From Sinomonas atrocyanea (GTDB lineage Bacteria > Actinomycetota > Actinomycetes > Actinomycetales > Micrococcaceae): a stretch of DNA of 64,000 bases. The notes under the pieces were generated by a model. That model was not told where the DNA came from. It saw only the letters and a list, made by a program, of their open reading frames with translations, and did not search any database. Shown here piece after piece: positions 35,343 through 43,534 of this stretch. The stretch lies in contig NZ_JAUSRH010000003.1 of NCBI RefSeq assembly GCF_030811715.1, forward strand, positions 186,001-250,000. Reading direction: 5' to 3'. Positions within the stretch are counted from its first letter, which is position 1. Each line of letters opens with the position of its first letter. A program made the position numbers and the translations under genes.

Positions 35343-35930
35343 CTAGATGTAGTAGTACTCCGCCGGGTCCACGGCAGGCTTCGTCTCCTTCGCCGCGTCC
35401 CGGTGGCGCCAGGTCGCGGGCACGCCCGTGACGATCGAGTTGGGCGGCGCGTCCTTGACCACCACCGCGTTGGCGCCCACGGCGCTCCCGGCCCCGATGG
35501 TGATCGGCCCGAGGACCTTCGCGCCCGCGCCGATGGTCACGCCGTCCCCTATGTTGGGGTGCCGCTTGACCTTCGCGAGCGACCGCCCGCCCAGGGTGAC
35601 CCCGTGGTACAGGAAGACGTCGTCGCCGATCTCGGCGGTCTCCCCGATCACCACACCCATCCCGTGGTCGATGAAGAACCTGCGCCCGATCGTCGCGCCG
35701 GGGTGGATCTCGATGCCGGTGAGGAAACGGCCGGCCTGGGAGATCAGGCGCGCCGGGAAGCGGAGTTCCTCGCGCTGCCACATCGCGTGGGTGAGGCGGT
35801 GGATCCAGATGGCGTGCAGCCCGGAGTACGCGAGGAAGTTCTCGACGTTGCCGCGGGCGGCAGGGTCGTGCGCCGCCGCGGACTGAAGGTCCTCCTTCAG
35901 CCGCGCCACCGTGCGTTTGATCAGAGACAC
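35343..35930 (-). CDS. cysE: Serine O-acetyltransferase
   Basis: This 195-residue left-handed beta-helix acetyltransferase makes O-acetylserine from serine and acetyl-CoA. The hexapeptide repeats include [26 protein letters not shown] and [18 protein letters not shown]. It is the short (EpsC-like) form. The C-terminus ends in Ile (EYYYI); in the cysteine synthase complex the terminal Ile of CysE inserts into the CysK active site, so binding is expected. It lies directly downstream of cysK on the same strand. Confidence 0.97.
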   Translation of the reverse strand: MSLIKRTVARLKEDLQSAAAHDPAARGNVENFLAYSGLHAIWIHRLTHAMWQREELRFPARLISQAGRFLTGIEIHPGATIGRRFFIDHGMGVVIGETAEIGDDVFLYHGVTLGGRSLAKVKRHPNIGDGVTIGAGAKVLGPITIGAGSAVGANAVVVKDAPPNSIVTGVPATWRHRDAAKETKPAVDPAEYYYI

Positions 35931-35964
35931 AGGTTTCCTTCTGCCGAGCCCGGAGCCCGGGCCC

Positions 35965-36900
35965 CTAGCCGCGGATGTCGTCGTACAGGACAGTGGAGAT
36001 GTAGCGCTCGCCGAAGTCGCACACGACGGCGACGATCAGCTTGCCCTTGTTCTCCGGACGCTTGGCGAGCTCGAGCGCACCCCAGACGATCGCGCCGGAG
36101 GAGATTCCGCCGAGGATGCCCTCCTGCGCGGCGAGCGCCCGGGCCACCTCGACGGAGTCCTCGAGGGTCGCGTCGAGCACCTCATCGTACACATTCGTGT
36201 CGAGGATCTCGGGCACGAAGTTCGCGCCCAGGCCCTGGATCTTGTGCGGGCCGGCCGGGCCGCCATTGAGGATGGCGGAGTCCTTCGGCTCGACGGCCAC
36301 GACCTGCACACCCGGCTTGCGCTCCTTGAGCACCTGGCCGACGCCGGTGATGGTGCCGCCGGTGCCGATGCCGCTGACGAAGATGTCCACGCCGCCGTCG
36401 GTGTCGTTCCAGACCTCCTCGGCCGTGGTGGCCCGGTGGACCTCCGGGTTGGCCGGGTTCGCGAACTGCTGGGCCCAGATCGAGTTCTCGGTGTTGGCGA
36501 CGATCTCCTGGGCCTTCTCGACGGCGCCGCGCATGCCGTCCGAGCCCGGGGTGAGCACGATCTCGGCGCCGTACGCGCGCAGGAGCACGCGGCGCTCGGT
36601 GGACATCGTCTCGGGCATCGTGAGGATCACCTTGTAGCCGCGGGCGGCGCCCACCATGGCCAGGGCGATGCCCGTGTTGCCGGAGGTGCCCTCCACGATC
36701 GTCCCGCCCGGCTTGAGCGCGCCCGCCTTCTCGGCAGCATCGATGATGGCCACGCCGATGCGGTCCTTGACACTGTTGGCCGGGTTGTAGAACTCGAGCT
36801 TGACCGCGACCTGGGCCTCCAGGCCTTCCGTGAGCCGGTTGAGCCGGACCAGGGGGGTGTTGCCGACCAGCTGCGTGACGTCGTCGTAGATGCGTGCCAT
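35965..36900 (-). CDS. cysK: O-acetylserine sulfhydrylase (cysteine synthase A)
   Basis: This 311-residue PLP enzyme forms cysteine from O-acetylserine and sulfide. The PLP lysine is Lys45 in [11 protein letters not shown]. The substrate loop EGTSGNTGI and the phosphate-binding [10 protein letters not shown] are intact. It is followed by cysE after 34 bases, so the two make up a cysteine synthesis operon. The ATG is preceded by a weak purine stretch. Confidence 0.98.
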   Translation of the reverse strand: MARIYDDVTQLVGNTPLVRLNRLTEGLEAQVAVKLEFYNPANSVKDRIGVAIIDAAEKAGALKPGGTIVEGTSGNTGIALAMVGAARGYKVILTMPETMSTERRVLLRAYGAEIVLTPGSDGMRGAVEKAQEIVANTENSIWAQQFANPANPEVHRATTAEEVWNDTDGGVDIFVSGIGTGGTITGVGQVLKERKPGVQVVAVEPKDSAILNGGPAGPHKIQGLGANFVPEILDTNVYDEVLDATLEDSVEVARALAAQEGILGGISSGAIVWGALELAKRPENKGKLIVAVVCDFGERYISTVLYDDIRG

Positions 36901-36987
36901 GAGTCCTTAGCTTTCTGGAAATGGGCGTGACAGTCAGACCGTAGGGGCCGGCTGCGGCTTCAGCCTAGCCAGCGCGCCGAAGCGCGA

Positions 36988-37512
36988 CTAGGAGGTCAGC
37001 CACCGCGAGTAATATTTTCTGGCCTTGGCGAGCTTGGGATTGATGATCACGCTGCAGTAGCCCGCGTCCGGGTTCTTCGCGTAGTAGTCCTGGTGGAAGT
37101 CCTCGGCGGGGTAGAACGTGCTCGCCCGGCTCACCTCGGTCACGATCGGGGCGTTCCACAGCGGCTGGTTGCGCTCGATCGCCCGCTCGAACAGGTCCTT
37201 CTCCTCGTCTGTCAGGTAGAACATCGACGAGCGGTACTGGGTGCCGACGTCGTAGCCCTGCCGGTTGGGCGTGGTCGGATCGTGCAGGACGAAGAACAGG
37301 TCCAGCACGGTCTCCTCTGGGATGACTTCCTCGTCGAACGTGACCGCGACGACCTCGGCGTGGCCCGTCATCCCTGAGCACACGCTGTAGTAGTCGGGGT
37401 CGGGGAAGTGGCCGCCGGTGTAGCCCGAGACCACGGAGGAGACGCCGCGGGTCTTCTGGTAGACCGCGTCGAGGCACCAGAAGCAGCCGCCGCCCAGAAT
37501 GAAAGTCTTCAT
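36988..37512 (-). CDS. msrA: Peptide methionine sulfoxide reductase MsrA
   Basis: This 174-residue enzyme repairs methionine-S-sulfoxide. Catalytic Cys10 is in GGGCFWC, and a resolving Cys lies near residue 46 (YSVCSGMTGHAEVV). DPTTPNRQGYDVGTQYRS and QDYYAKNP are family blocks. The ATG at 37512 starts directly on MKTFILGGGCFWC; the long open frame upstream is spurious. It diverges from the Nif3-like gene; 54 bases separate the starts. An 85-base gap separates it from cysK. Confidence 0.97.
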   Translation of the reverse strand: MKTFILGGGCFWCLDAVYQKTRGVSSVVSGYTGGHFPDPDYYSVCSGMTGHAEVVAVTFDEEVIPEETVLDLFFVLHDPTTPNRQGYDVGTQYRSSMFYLTDEEKDLFERAIERNQPLWNAPIVTEVSRASTFYPAEDFHQDYYAKNPDAGYCSVIINPKLAKARKYYSRWLTS

Positions 37513-37518
37513 GCTGCC

Positions 37519-37524
37519 TACAAT
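37519..37524 (+). promoter_or_regulatory. Putative -10 of the Nif3-like gene
   Basis: TACAAT is one base from the TATAAT consensus and lies in the divergent msrA/Nif3 gap, 42 bases before the GTG at 37567. That leaves room for a transcription start and the AGAGGA ribosome site. Confidence 0.5.
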
Positions 37525-37566
37525 GTCCGCAGCCCGCGGAAGATTCCCGAGAGAGGACCTCGCCTC

Positions 37567-38517
37567 GTGACAGAGCAGAATGGCCCCGCCCCGCTGGAGG
37601 ACGTGTCCACCCGCCCCAGCGCCGAGACCGGCGGCGACGAGGCCCCGGAGGGCACTCCCGGCGCCGCGCCAGCAGAGGGGGTGACGCTCGCCGACGTGCT
37701 CCTGGCCATCGAGGAGCTCTGGCCCGAGTCGCTCGCCGAGGGCTGGGACGCAGTCGGCCTCGTGACGGGGCGCCCCTCCCAGCCGGTGCGCAGGATCCTG
37801 TTCTGCGTCGACCCGGTCCTGGAGGTCATCGAGGAGGCCGCTGCCTGGGAGGCCGACCTCGTCGTGGCCCACCACCCGCTGCTGCTGCGCGGGGTCACGA
37901 GCGTCGCCGCGAACACCCCCAAGGGCCGCGCCGTGCACCGCCTCATCGAGTCGGGCACCGCGCTCGTGAGCGTCCACACGAACGGGGACTCCGCCGTGGG
38001 CGGCGTCTCCGACGTGCTCGCGGACGCGCTGGGGCTCGACGACGTCGCCCCGCTGACGAAGGCCGCCAACGGGCTGCCAGAGGAGGGGATCGGGCGCGTG
38101 GGAGACCTCGCCGAGATCACGAGCCTGGGCGACCTCGCCGGACGGCTCTTCGGCATCCTGCCGGCGGTGGCCGGCGGTGTCCGCGTCTCCGGCGACCGCG
38201 ACGGGCTCGTGCGCCGCGTCGCGGTCTGCGGCGGCGCGGGGGACAGCATGTTCGACGCCGTCCGGGCGGCCGAGGCCGACGTCTACATCACCGCGGACCT
38301 GCGCCACCACCCCGCCTCCGAAGCGCGGGAGGCGTCCCCGGACGGGCGCCCCTACCTCATCGACGTCAGCCACTTCGCGAGCGAATGGCTGTGGCTCCCC
38401 GCCGCCGCGTCCGCGCTCGACAACGTCCTCACCGACCAGGGCCACAGCCTTGACATCAGGGTCTCGACGATCAACACCGATCCCTGGGACTTCATCCTCA
38501 CCCCGGGCGAGGGATAG
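37567..38517 (+). CDS. Nif3-like dinuclear metal-centre protein
   Basis: This 316-residue member of the NIF3/YbgI/GTP cyclohydrolase 1 type 2-like family forms toroidal hexamers with a two-metal site. Metal motifs include VVAHHPLLLRGV, HTNGDSA and the C-terminal SHFASEW. About 40 residues of low-complexity sequence precede the core. GAGAGGA lies before the GTG. Function is not firmly known. It is followed at 61 bases by a coiled-coil zinc-ribbon protein, a pairing common in actinobacteria. Confidence 0.92.
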   Translation: MTEQNGPAPLEDVSTRPSAETGGDEAPEGTPGAAPAEGVTLADVLLAIEELWPESLAEGWDAVGLVTGRPSQPVRRILFCVDPVLEVIEEAAAWEADLVVAHHPLLLRGVTSVAANTPKGRAVHRLIESGTALVSVHTNGDSAVGGVSDVLADALGLDDVAPLTKAANGLPEEGIGRVGDLAEITSLGDLAGRLFGILPAVAGGVRVSGDRDGLVRRVAVCGGAGDSMFDAVRAAEADVYITADLRHHPASEAREASPDGRPYLIDVSHFASEWLWLPAAASALDNVLTDQGHSLDIRVSTINTDPWDFILTPGEG

Positions 38518-38578
38518 AGTCGCAGCCACCGGCCGCCTCCGCCCAGCTCCCCCGGGCAGCGGCCCCTAAGGAGGAACG

Positions 38579-39313
38579 ATGCCCAAGGCCCCGGCCGCCG
38601 AACAGCTCAAGCTCCTCGGGCTGCAGGCCCTCGACGCGCGGCTGCGCTCCCTCGACGTGCGCCGCCGGAGCCTGCAGACGGACCCCCGGCTCGGCCCCGC
38701 GAAGGCGGCGCTCGAGCAGGCTTCCGCGGCGGTGCAGGACGCCGACCGGGCCGTGGCCGAGGCAGAGGCGGAGCTCGCCGGGATCGAGGCGAAGGTCTCC
38801 GAGGCCTCCACCCGGATCGCGCGGGACGAGGACCGCCTCTACGCGGGCGGACTGTCGAAGGACCTCGAGGCGCTCCAGAAGGACATCGCGGGCCTCCGCG
38901 CGCGCCAGAGCGACCTCGAGGACGCCGAGCTCGAGGTCCTCGAGAGGCTCGACGGGCTGCGCTCGGCGCAGGGCACGGCGGCCGAGGCCCTCGGCGATGC
39001 CCGCGGCGCGGGCGAGGAGCTCCGCGCAGAGCTCGACGCGGCGCTCGCGGAGATCGCCGCAGAGCGCGCCGCGGCGGCCGAGGAGCGGGCCGCGTACGTG
39101 CAGGGCATCGAGCCCGGGCTCGTGGGGATCTACGAGAAGACGCTGGCCAAGCGGGGAGTGGGCGCCGCGCGCCTCTTCCACGGCACCTCCGAGGGCTCCG
39201 GCATGGCGCTCAGCCCCGGGGACCTCGCCTCGATCCGGAACGCCGCCGAGGACGAGGTGGTGTTCTGCCCGGACTCCGGCTGCATCCTGGTCCGCTCGCC
39301 CGAGTGGGCCTGA
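38579..39313 (+). CDS. Coiled-coil protein with degenerate C-terminal zinc ribbon
   Basis: This 244-residue protein has a long Ala/Glu/Arg-rich coiled-coil (about 10-180) and a short C-terminal region (LSPGDLASIRNAAEDEVVFCPDSGCILVRS) corresponding to the C4-type zinc ribbon of the CT398-like family. The first CxxC knuckle of the family is replaced by HGTSEGSG, and the second has four residues between its Cys. Zinc binding is therefore doubtful. AAGGAGG precedes the ATG. It follows the Nif3-like gene as in relatives. Confidence 0.88.
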   Translation: MPKAPAAEQLKLLGLQALDARLRSLDVRRRSLQTDPRLGPAKAALEQASAAVQDADRAVAEAEAELAGIEAKVSEASTRIARDEDRLYAGGLSKDLEALQKDIAGLRARQSDLEDAELEVLERLDGLRSAQGTAAEALGDARGAGEELRAELDAALAEIAAERAAAAEERAAYVQGIEPGLVGIYEKTLAKRGVGAARLFHGTSEGSGMALSPGDLASIRNAAEDEVVFCPDSGCILVRSPEWA

Positions 39314-39329
39314 GCGACGGTTCCTGCCC

Positions 39330-40097
39330 TCAGTCCCTGAGCACGAGTACGAGGGAGTGCGGACGGCGCGCCGTGCCCGGGACGAGTTCCGCCTCCCACT
39401 TCTCGCGCGCGACGGCGAGCAGGGCCTCGGGCGTCGACGGCGCCTTGCCTCGCCGCGTGAGCAGGTGCCGGACCAGGTCTCCCCGGTGGTGCTTCGCGAA
39501 ATGGCTCACGACGCTGCGCTTCCCGTCCCGCTCCCTGACCACGTCCACCGTGACGGTCGCGGCCGGCGGGGGAGCATAGGCTGCGGCGTACGTGCTCGAG
39601 CGGCAGTCCACGACGAGCTCTCCGGCCGCGCGGTCCGCGAGGGCCTCGGCGAGGAGCGGCTTCCAGTACCCGGCGAGCCGCCCGAGCGCGGGCAGCGAGG
39701 CCGACATCGAGAGCCGGTACGCCGGGACCCTGTCCGCGAAGCCCACCGCGCCCCACAGGGCGGAGACGACCACGACCCACTCGTCGGCCCGGCGGCGCTG
39801 CGCCGGGGTCAGGCCCGCGTAGCCGAGGGCCTCGTACAGCACCCCCGAGTACACGGCGTGGGCCGGAGCCGCCGGTTCGGTCGCGAGCCGCCGGTTCCGC
39901 TCGACGTCGTGCGCGAGCGACGCCCCGACTCCGAGGACCGCGAGGGCATCCTCCCGCCCGCTCACCTCGGCGAGCGCCTCCATCGCCTCCTTGCGCGCCA
40001 CCTCGAGCTGAGGGAAGCTCAGCGAGCCGAGGTCGACAGCGGGGCCGGAGGACGCGGGCGTCTTTCCCTCGGAGGGCGGAAGCAGGATGAGCACCAC
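39330..40097 (-). CDS. yaaA: Peroxide stress protein YaaA
   Basis: This 255-residue YaaA/DUF328 protein lowers free iron and DNA damage during peroxide stress in E. coli. It starts VVLILLPPSEGKT and has the block VVSALWGAVGFADRVPAYRLSMS, plus the C-terminal SHFAKHHRGDLVRHLL. A helix-hairpin-helix-like DNA-binding role has been reported for the family. Two adjacent GTG codons can start it. It converges with the zinc-ribbon gene, 16 bases away. Confidence 0.93.
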   Translation of the reverse strand: MVLILLPPSEGKTPASSGPAVDLGSLSFPQLEVARKEAMEALAEVSGREDALAVLGVGASLAHDVERNRRLATEPAAPAHAVYSGVLYEALGYAGLTPAQRRRADEWVVVVSALWGAVGFADRVPAYRLSMSASLPALGRLAGYWKPLLAEALADRAAGELVVDCRSSTYAAAYAPPPAATVTVDVVRERDGKRSVVSHFAKHHRGDLVRHLLTRRGKAPSTPEALLAVAREKWEAELVPGTARRPHSLVLVLRD

Positions 40098-40145
40098 GGC
40101 ATCGTACCCGGCGGGCGCGGCACGCGCAGCCGGCCCTCGGCCCTA

Positions 40146-40151
40146 TAGACT
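40146..40151 (+). promoter_or_regulatory. Putative rnpB promoter -10
   Basis: TAGACT matches TAnnnT and ends eight bases before the predicted 5' end of RNase P RNA at 40160, the right distance for a start site there. Confidence 0.6.
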
Positions 40152-40159
40152 GGGAGCTC

Positions 40160-40564
40160 GAGGACAGGTCGGCCGGGCGACCGCGGGGCTCTCTGGTGCA
40201 TGCCAGGGCGCCGCGAGGAAAGTCCGGGCTCCGCAGGGCAGGGTGGTGGGTAACGCCCACTCGGGGAAACCCGCAGGCCAGTGCCACAGAGAACAGACCG
40301 CCGCGGACAGGCGCCTGGCGCCGCGCCCGCGGTAAGGGTGAAACGGCGGTGTAAGAGACCACCAGCTCCCCGGGTGACCGGGGAGGCTCGGTAAACCCCA
40401 CCCGGAGCAAGGCCAGACAGGGCGCGTTCGAGGGCTGCCCGCCCGAGCGCCCGGGTAGGCCGCTCGAGGCCGCCGGCAACGGCGGTCCTAGATGGATGGT
40501 CGCCTCCCGCATCGGGGCAACCCGGCGCGGAGACAGAACCCGGCTCACAGGCCGGCCTGTCCTC
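40160..40564 (+). ncRNA. rnpB: RNase P RNA (bacterial class A)
   Basis: This roughly 405-base catalytic RNA has the conserved core GAGGAAAGTCCGGGCTCC near the 5' end and AGACAGAACCCGGCTCA near the 3' end. Its ends (GAGGACAGG and CCTGTCCTC) pair to form P1. The GGGTGAAACGGCGGTGTAAGAG block and the GGTAAACCCC segment are typical. It lies between yaaA and gapB, transcribed rightward. Ends are estimated from the P1 pairing. Confidence 0.97.
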
Positions 40565-40594
40565 ACTTCGCGGCGGCGGGCAGAACCGAGAGCC

Positions 40595-40610
40595 TGTGAG
40601 TGACTTCACA
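40595..40610. promoter_or_regulatory. CRP/GlxR-type operator upstream of gapB
   Basis: TGTGAGTGACTTCACA is an exact TGTGA-N6-TCACA, the consensus of E. coli CRP and its actinobacterial counterpart GlxR. The flanking C and G extend the palindrome. It is centred about 42-47 bases before the TACACT -10 at 40644, a normal activating position. It also lies 31 bases past the end of rnpB. Confidence 0.7.
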
Positions 40611-40643
40611 GCCCTCCCGGTCCCGCCCCTGAGCCTCCGCACG

Positions 40644-40649
40644 TACACT
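40644..40649 (+). promoter_or_regulatory. Putative gapB promoter -10
   Basis: TACACT fits TAnnnT. The leader to the GTG at 40789 would be about 130 bases and contains an inverted repeat ATGCCCGCCG/CGGCGGGCAT (40711-40720 and 40741-40750). Confidence 0.5.
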
Positions 40650-40788
40650 GGAAATGAACGTAGAAGTTCTCCACGGGCCGGGCTCTGCGATCGCAGGACC
40701 GGCTCTTTTCATGCCCGCCGACCAAACCCCTGGACATCCACGGCGGGCATCGCACGACGGCGTGCGAGAAGCAGAGAAAGGCACCTGT

Positions 40789-42270
40789 GTGAGCACAACG
40801 ACGGAAACCGCACTCGGCACATGGATCGGGCGCGAGGCCGCCGCGGAGGAGATGATCCCGGTCATCGGCCGGCTCTACCGGCAGAACAACGTGGTGACCT
40901 CGGTCCACGGCCGCAGCCTCATCAACCAGTCCGTGGTCGGACTGCTCAAGGCCCACCGCTGGGCGCGCCAGATCGACAGCGAGGAGCTTGCCCTCGAGGA
41001 GACGCTCCCGATCCTCAGGGCCCTCGACACGCTCGAGCTCGGTGCGGCCTCGATCGACATCGCACGCCTGAACGAGGCGTTCCGCGCCGAGGGGCAGGCC
41101 CTGGCGCTCGAGGACTTCCTGCGCGCCGAACTCTCCGAGATCGTGGGCAAGCACGGCGCCGACCCGCGCACGGGCACCGATGTGGTGCTCTACGGCTTCG
41201 GCCGCATCGGCCGCCTCGTCGCGCGCATCCTCATCGAGCACGCCGGCGGCGGCGCCGGCCTTCGCCTGCGCGCCATCGTGGTCCGCAAGGGCTCCGACAA
41301 GGACCTCGTCAAGCGCGCGAGCCTGCTGCGGCGCGACTCCGTGCACGGCGCCTTCGAGGGCACCATCACGGTCGACGAGGAGAACAGCACGATCCTCGCC
41401 AACGGCACCCTGATCCGGGTCATCTACTCGGACAGCCCCGCCACCGTCGACTACACGCAGTACGGCATCAACGATGCGATCGTGGTCGACAACACCGGCA
41501 AGTGGCGCGACGCGGAGGGCCTGGCCCAGCACCTGCAGAGCAAGGGCGTGGCCCGCGTGCTCCTGACCGCCCCGGGCAAGGGCGACCTGCCGAACATCGT
41601 GCACGGGATCAACCACACCTCGATCTCCGCCGACGACAGGATCGTCACGGCCGCCTCGTGCACGACCAACGCGATCACGCCGGTCCTGAAGGCCATCAAC
41701 GACAAGTACGGGGTGGTCCACGGCCACGTCGAGACCGTGCACTCCTTCACGAACGACCAGAACCTCATCGACAACTTCCACAAGGGCGACCGCCGCGGCC
41801 GTGCCGCCGGGCTCAACATGGTGATCACCGAGACCGGTGCGGCCAAGGCCGTGGCGAAGGCCCTGCCCGAGCTGGCCGGCAAGCTCACCGGCAACGCGAT
41901 CCGCGTCCCCACCCCGGACGTTTCGATGGCGGTGCTCAACCTCAGCCTCGAGAACGAGACCACCAAGGACGAGGTGAACGCGTACCTCCGTGAGATGTCG
42001 CTGCACTCCGACCTGCGCAAGCAGATCGACTACATCGACTCGCCCGAGGTCGTCTCGAGCGACTTCGTGGGCTCCCGCCGCGCCGGGATCGTCGACGGCC
42101 TCGCCACGATCTCGACCGGGAAGAACCTCGTGCTGTACGTCTGGTACGACAACGAGTTCGGCTACAGCTCGCAGGTGGTCCGCGTCCTCGAGGACATGGC
42201 CGGCGACCACGCCCCGTCGTTCCCCGTGCAGACCGCCGCCGACGAGTACACCCTGGCAACATCTCGGTAG
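40789..42270 (+). CDS. gapB: Long-form glyceraldehyde-3-phosphate dehydrogenase (GapB type)
   Basis: This 493-residue GAPDH interconverts glyceraldehyde 3-phosphate and 1,3-bisphosphoglycerate. The Rossmann loop YGFGRIGR begins near residue 135, because an unusual roughly 130-residue N-terminal domain precedes it. Catalytic Cys291 is in ASCTTNA; HSFTNDQN and WYDNEFGYS are intact. The long form matches Corynebacterium GapB, which works in the gluconeogenic direction with NADP(H). The GTG at 40789 follows GAAAGG. A perfect CRP/GlxR site lies upstream, consistent with carbon control. Confidence 0.94.
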   Translation: MSTTTETALGTWIGREAAAEEMIPVIGRLYRQNNVVTSVHGRSLINQSVVGLLKAHRWARQIDSEELALEETLPILRALDTLELGAASIDIARLNEAFRAEGQALALEDFLRAELSEIVGKHGADPRTGTDVVLYGFGRIGRLVARILIEHAGGGAGLRLRAIVVRKGSDKDLVKRASLLRRDSVHGAFEGTITVDEENSTILANGTLIRVIYSDSPATVDYTQYGINDAIVVDNTGKWRDAEGLAQHLQSKGVARVLLTAPGKGDLPNIVHGINHTSISADDRIVTAASCTTNAITPVLKAINDKYGVVHGHVETVHSFTNDQNLIDNFHKGDRRGRAAGLNMVITETGAAKAVAKALPELAGKLTGNAIRVPTPDVSMAVLNLSLENETTKDEVNAYLREMSLHSDLRKQIDYIDSPEVVSSDFVGSRRAGIVDGLATISTGKNLVLYVWYDNEFGYSSQVVRVLEDMAGDHAPSFPVQTAADEYTLATSR

Positions 42271-42322
42271 CAATCGGCGGGGATGCTGGATTCGGCGTGT
42301 GTCCCGGGGGCAAGATGCCCCT

Positions 42323-42523
42323 ATGGATGCAACAGAGCATGAGAGCACGCTCGAGCACGCGCTCGACGTGGCCAAGGCCAACGCCAAGCAGGCAAAGCTG
42401 CTCGTGGACCACGCGAAGGCGGCCCTCGCGCACGGGGACGTGACCCCCGAGCGCGTCGCCCAGCTGGAGGAGCTCCAGCGGGCGGCGGACGAGGACCTCC
42501 AGCGGGTGATCCGAGAGCAGTAG
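42323..42523 (+). CDS. Small acidic coiled-coil protein (66 aa)
   Basis: I do not recognise this 66-residue protein. It starts MDATEHESTLEHALDVAKAN and is entirely helical and charged (heptad-like Leu/Ala spacing), with no Cys or membrane segment. It follows gapB by 52 bases and ends 21 bases before a strong terminator, which supports a real reading frame. No clear ribosome binding site precedes the ATG. It might be a stress-linked small helical protein, but nothing shows this. Confidence 0.6.
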   Translation: MDATEHESTLEHALDVAKANAKQAKLLVDHAKAALAHGDVTPERVAQLEELQRAADEDLQRVIREQ

Positions 42524-42544
42524 GACCGCCCCGACCCGATGCAT

Positions 42545-42580
42545 GAAGGGCGCCGCACCCAGCTGGGTGCGGCGCCCTTC
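42545..42580. terminator. Bidirectional terminator before def
   Basis: A 16-17-bp perfect stem (42545-42561 with 42564-42580) closes on AGCT. It lies 22 bases after the small coiled-coil gene and 34 bases past the def stop on the other strand. Confidence 0.85.
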
Positions 42581-42613
42581 GCGTCCGTCAGACGGCCCTT
42601 GGGGGGCCGCGCC

Positions 42614-43219
42614 TCAGATGTGCTCGTGCACGTCGTGGTCGTGGTCATCGTGGCCGAACGGGTCCGGATCCACTCCGGGCATCCAGGTCAGGCCCGGCAC
42701 GCCCCACCCGTGCTTCCGCGCGGCCCGCCGGGCCTTCTTCGCGTACCGGTCGATCAGGCGGTCGACGTAGAGCTTGCCGTCGAGGTGGTCGTACTCGTGC
42801 TGCATGACCCTGCCGAACCAGCCCGTCGCGACGAACTCGAGCGGTTGCCCCTCGCCGTCGAACCCCTCGACCTTGACCCAGTCGGCGCGCTGCAGCGGGT
42901 AGCCCTCTCCCGGGAACGAGAGGCAGCCTTCCTCGTCCTCCTCGGGGTCCGGTGCTGCGCCCGGAACCTTGGAGAGCGTCAGGCGCGGGTTGACGATCGC
43001 ACCGCGGGGCGGAACCCCGTCGTCATTGGTGAACTTGTACACGAACACCCGAAGCCCGACCCCGATCTGCGGAGCGGCCAGGCCCACGCCGTGGGCGGCC
43101 TCGTTCGTCTCGTGCATGTCCTCGATCAGGGCGCGCAGGGCGTCGTCGAACTCCGTGACCTCGGAGGCGCGGCGGTGGAGCACAGGCTCCCCCCAGATGG
43201 TGATGGGACGGACGGCCAC
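42614..43219 (-). CDS. def: Peptide deformylase with His-rich C-terminal tail
   Basis: This 201-residue metalloenzyme removes the N-formyl group from nascent proteins. Motif 1 is GVGLAAPQIG (44-53), motif 2 EEGCLSFPG with metal ligand Cys99, and motif 3 QHEYDHLDG with His141 and His145. The GTG at 43219 follows AGGAG at nine bases. The last eleven residues are HDDHDHDVHEH followed by Ile, a likely metal-binding tail not needed for catalysis. tRNA-His lies upstream on the same strand. Confidence 0.96.
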   Translation of the reverse strand: MAVRPITIWGEPVLHRRASEVTEFDDALRALIEDMHETNEAAHGVGLAAPQIGVGLRVFVYKFTNDDGVPPRGAIVNPRLTLSKVPGAAPDPEEDEEGCLSFPGEGYPLQRADWVKVEGFDGEGQPLEFVATGWFGRVMQHEYDHLDGKLYVDRLIDRYAKKARRAARKHGWGVPGLTWMPGVDPDPFGHDDHDHDVHEHI

Positions 43220-43345
43220 GGAGCGGCTCCTGTTCTGTGCCGGGGGCATTCGCCCGCACGGATCGTCGGGACGGCGGGGACAACGACGAGGCCGCCGGGG
43301 ACAATCCCGGCGGCCTCGTGGTAGCCGGAGACCCGGCCTCTTCGG

Positions 43346-43419
43346 GGTGAGTAACGGGGCTCGAACCCGCGACCTTCTGGACCACAACCAGACGCTCTGC
43401 CAACTGAGCTATACCCACC
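43346..43419 (-). tRNA. tRNA-His (anticodon GTG)
   Basis: This 74-base cloverleaf includes the extra G at position -1 and has acceptor GTGGGTA/TACTCAC. The anticodon loop is TTGTGGT within CTGG/CCAG, the T-arm is GCGGGTTCGAGCCCCG, and the discriminator is C as required for tRNA-His. CCA is not encoded. A TAGACT (43486-43491) upstream fits its -10. Confidence 0.97.
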
Positions 43420-43534
43420 GCGCACGCTGTCCGGGAAAGGGCCGAGCTGGCTCAGCCGTCCTTCCCCGTGAAAGCAACGAGAAATAGTCTACCTGCTCCG
43501 CGGCGGTGCTCATGACCAAAAAGGCCGGTCTGGC

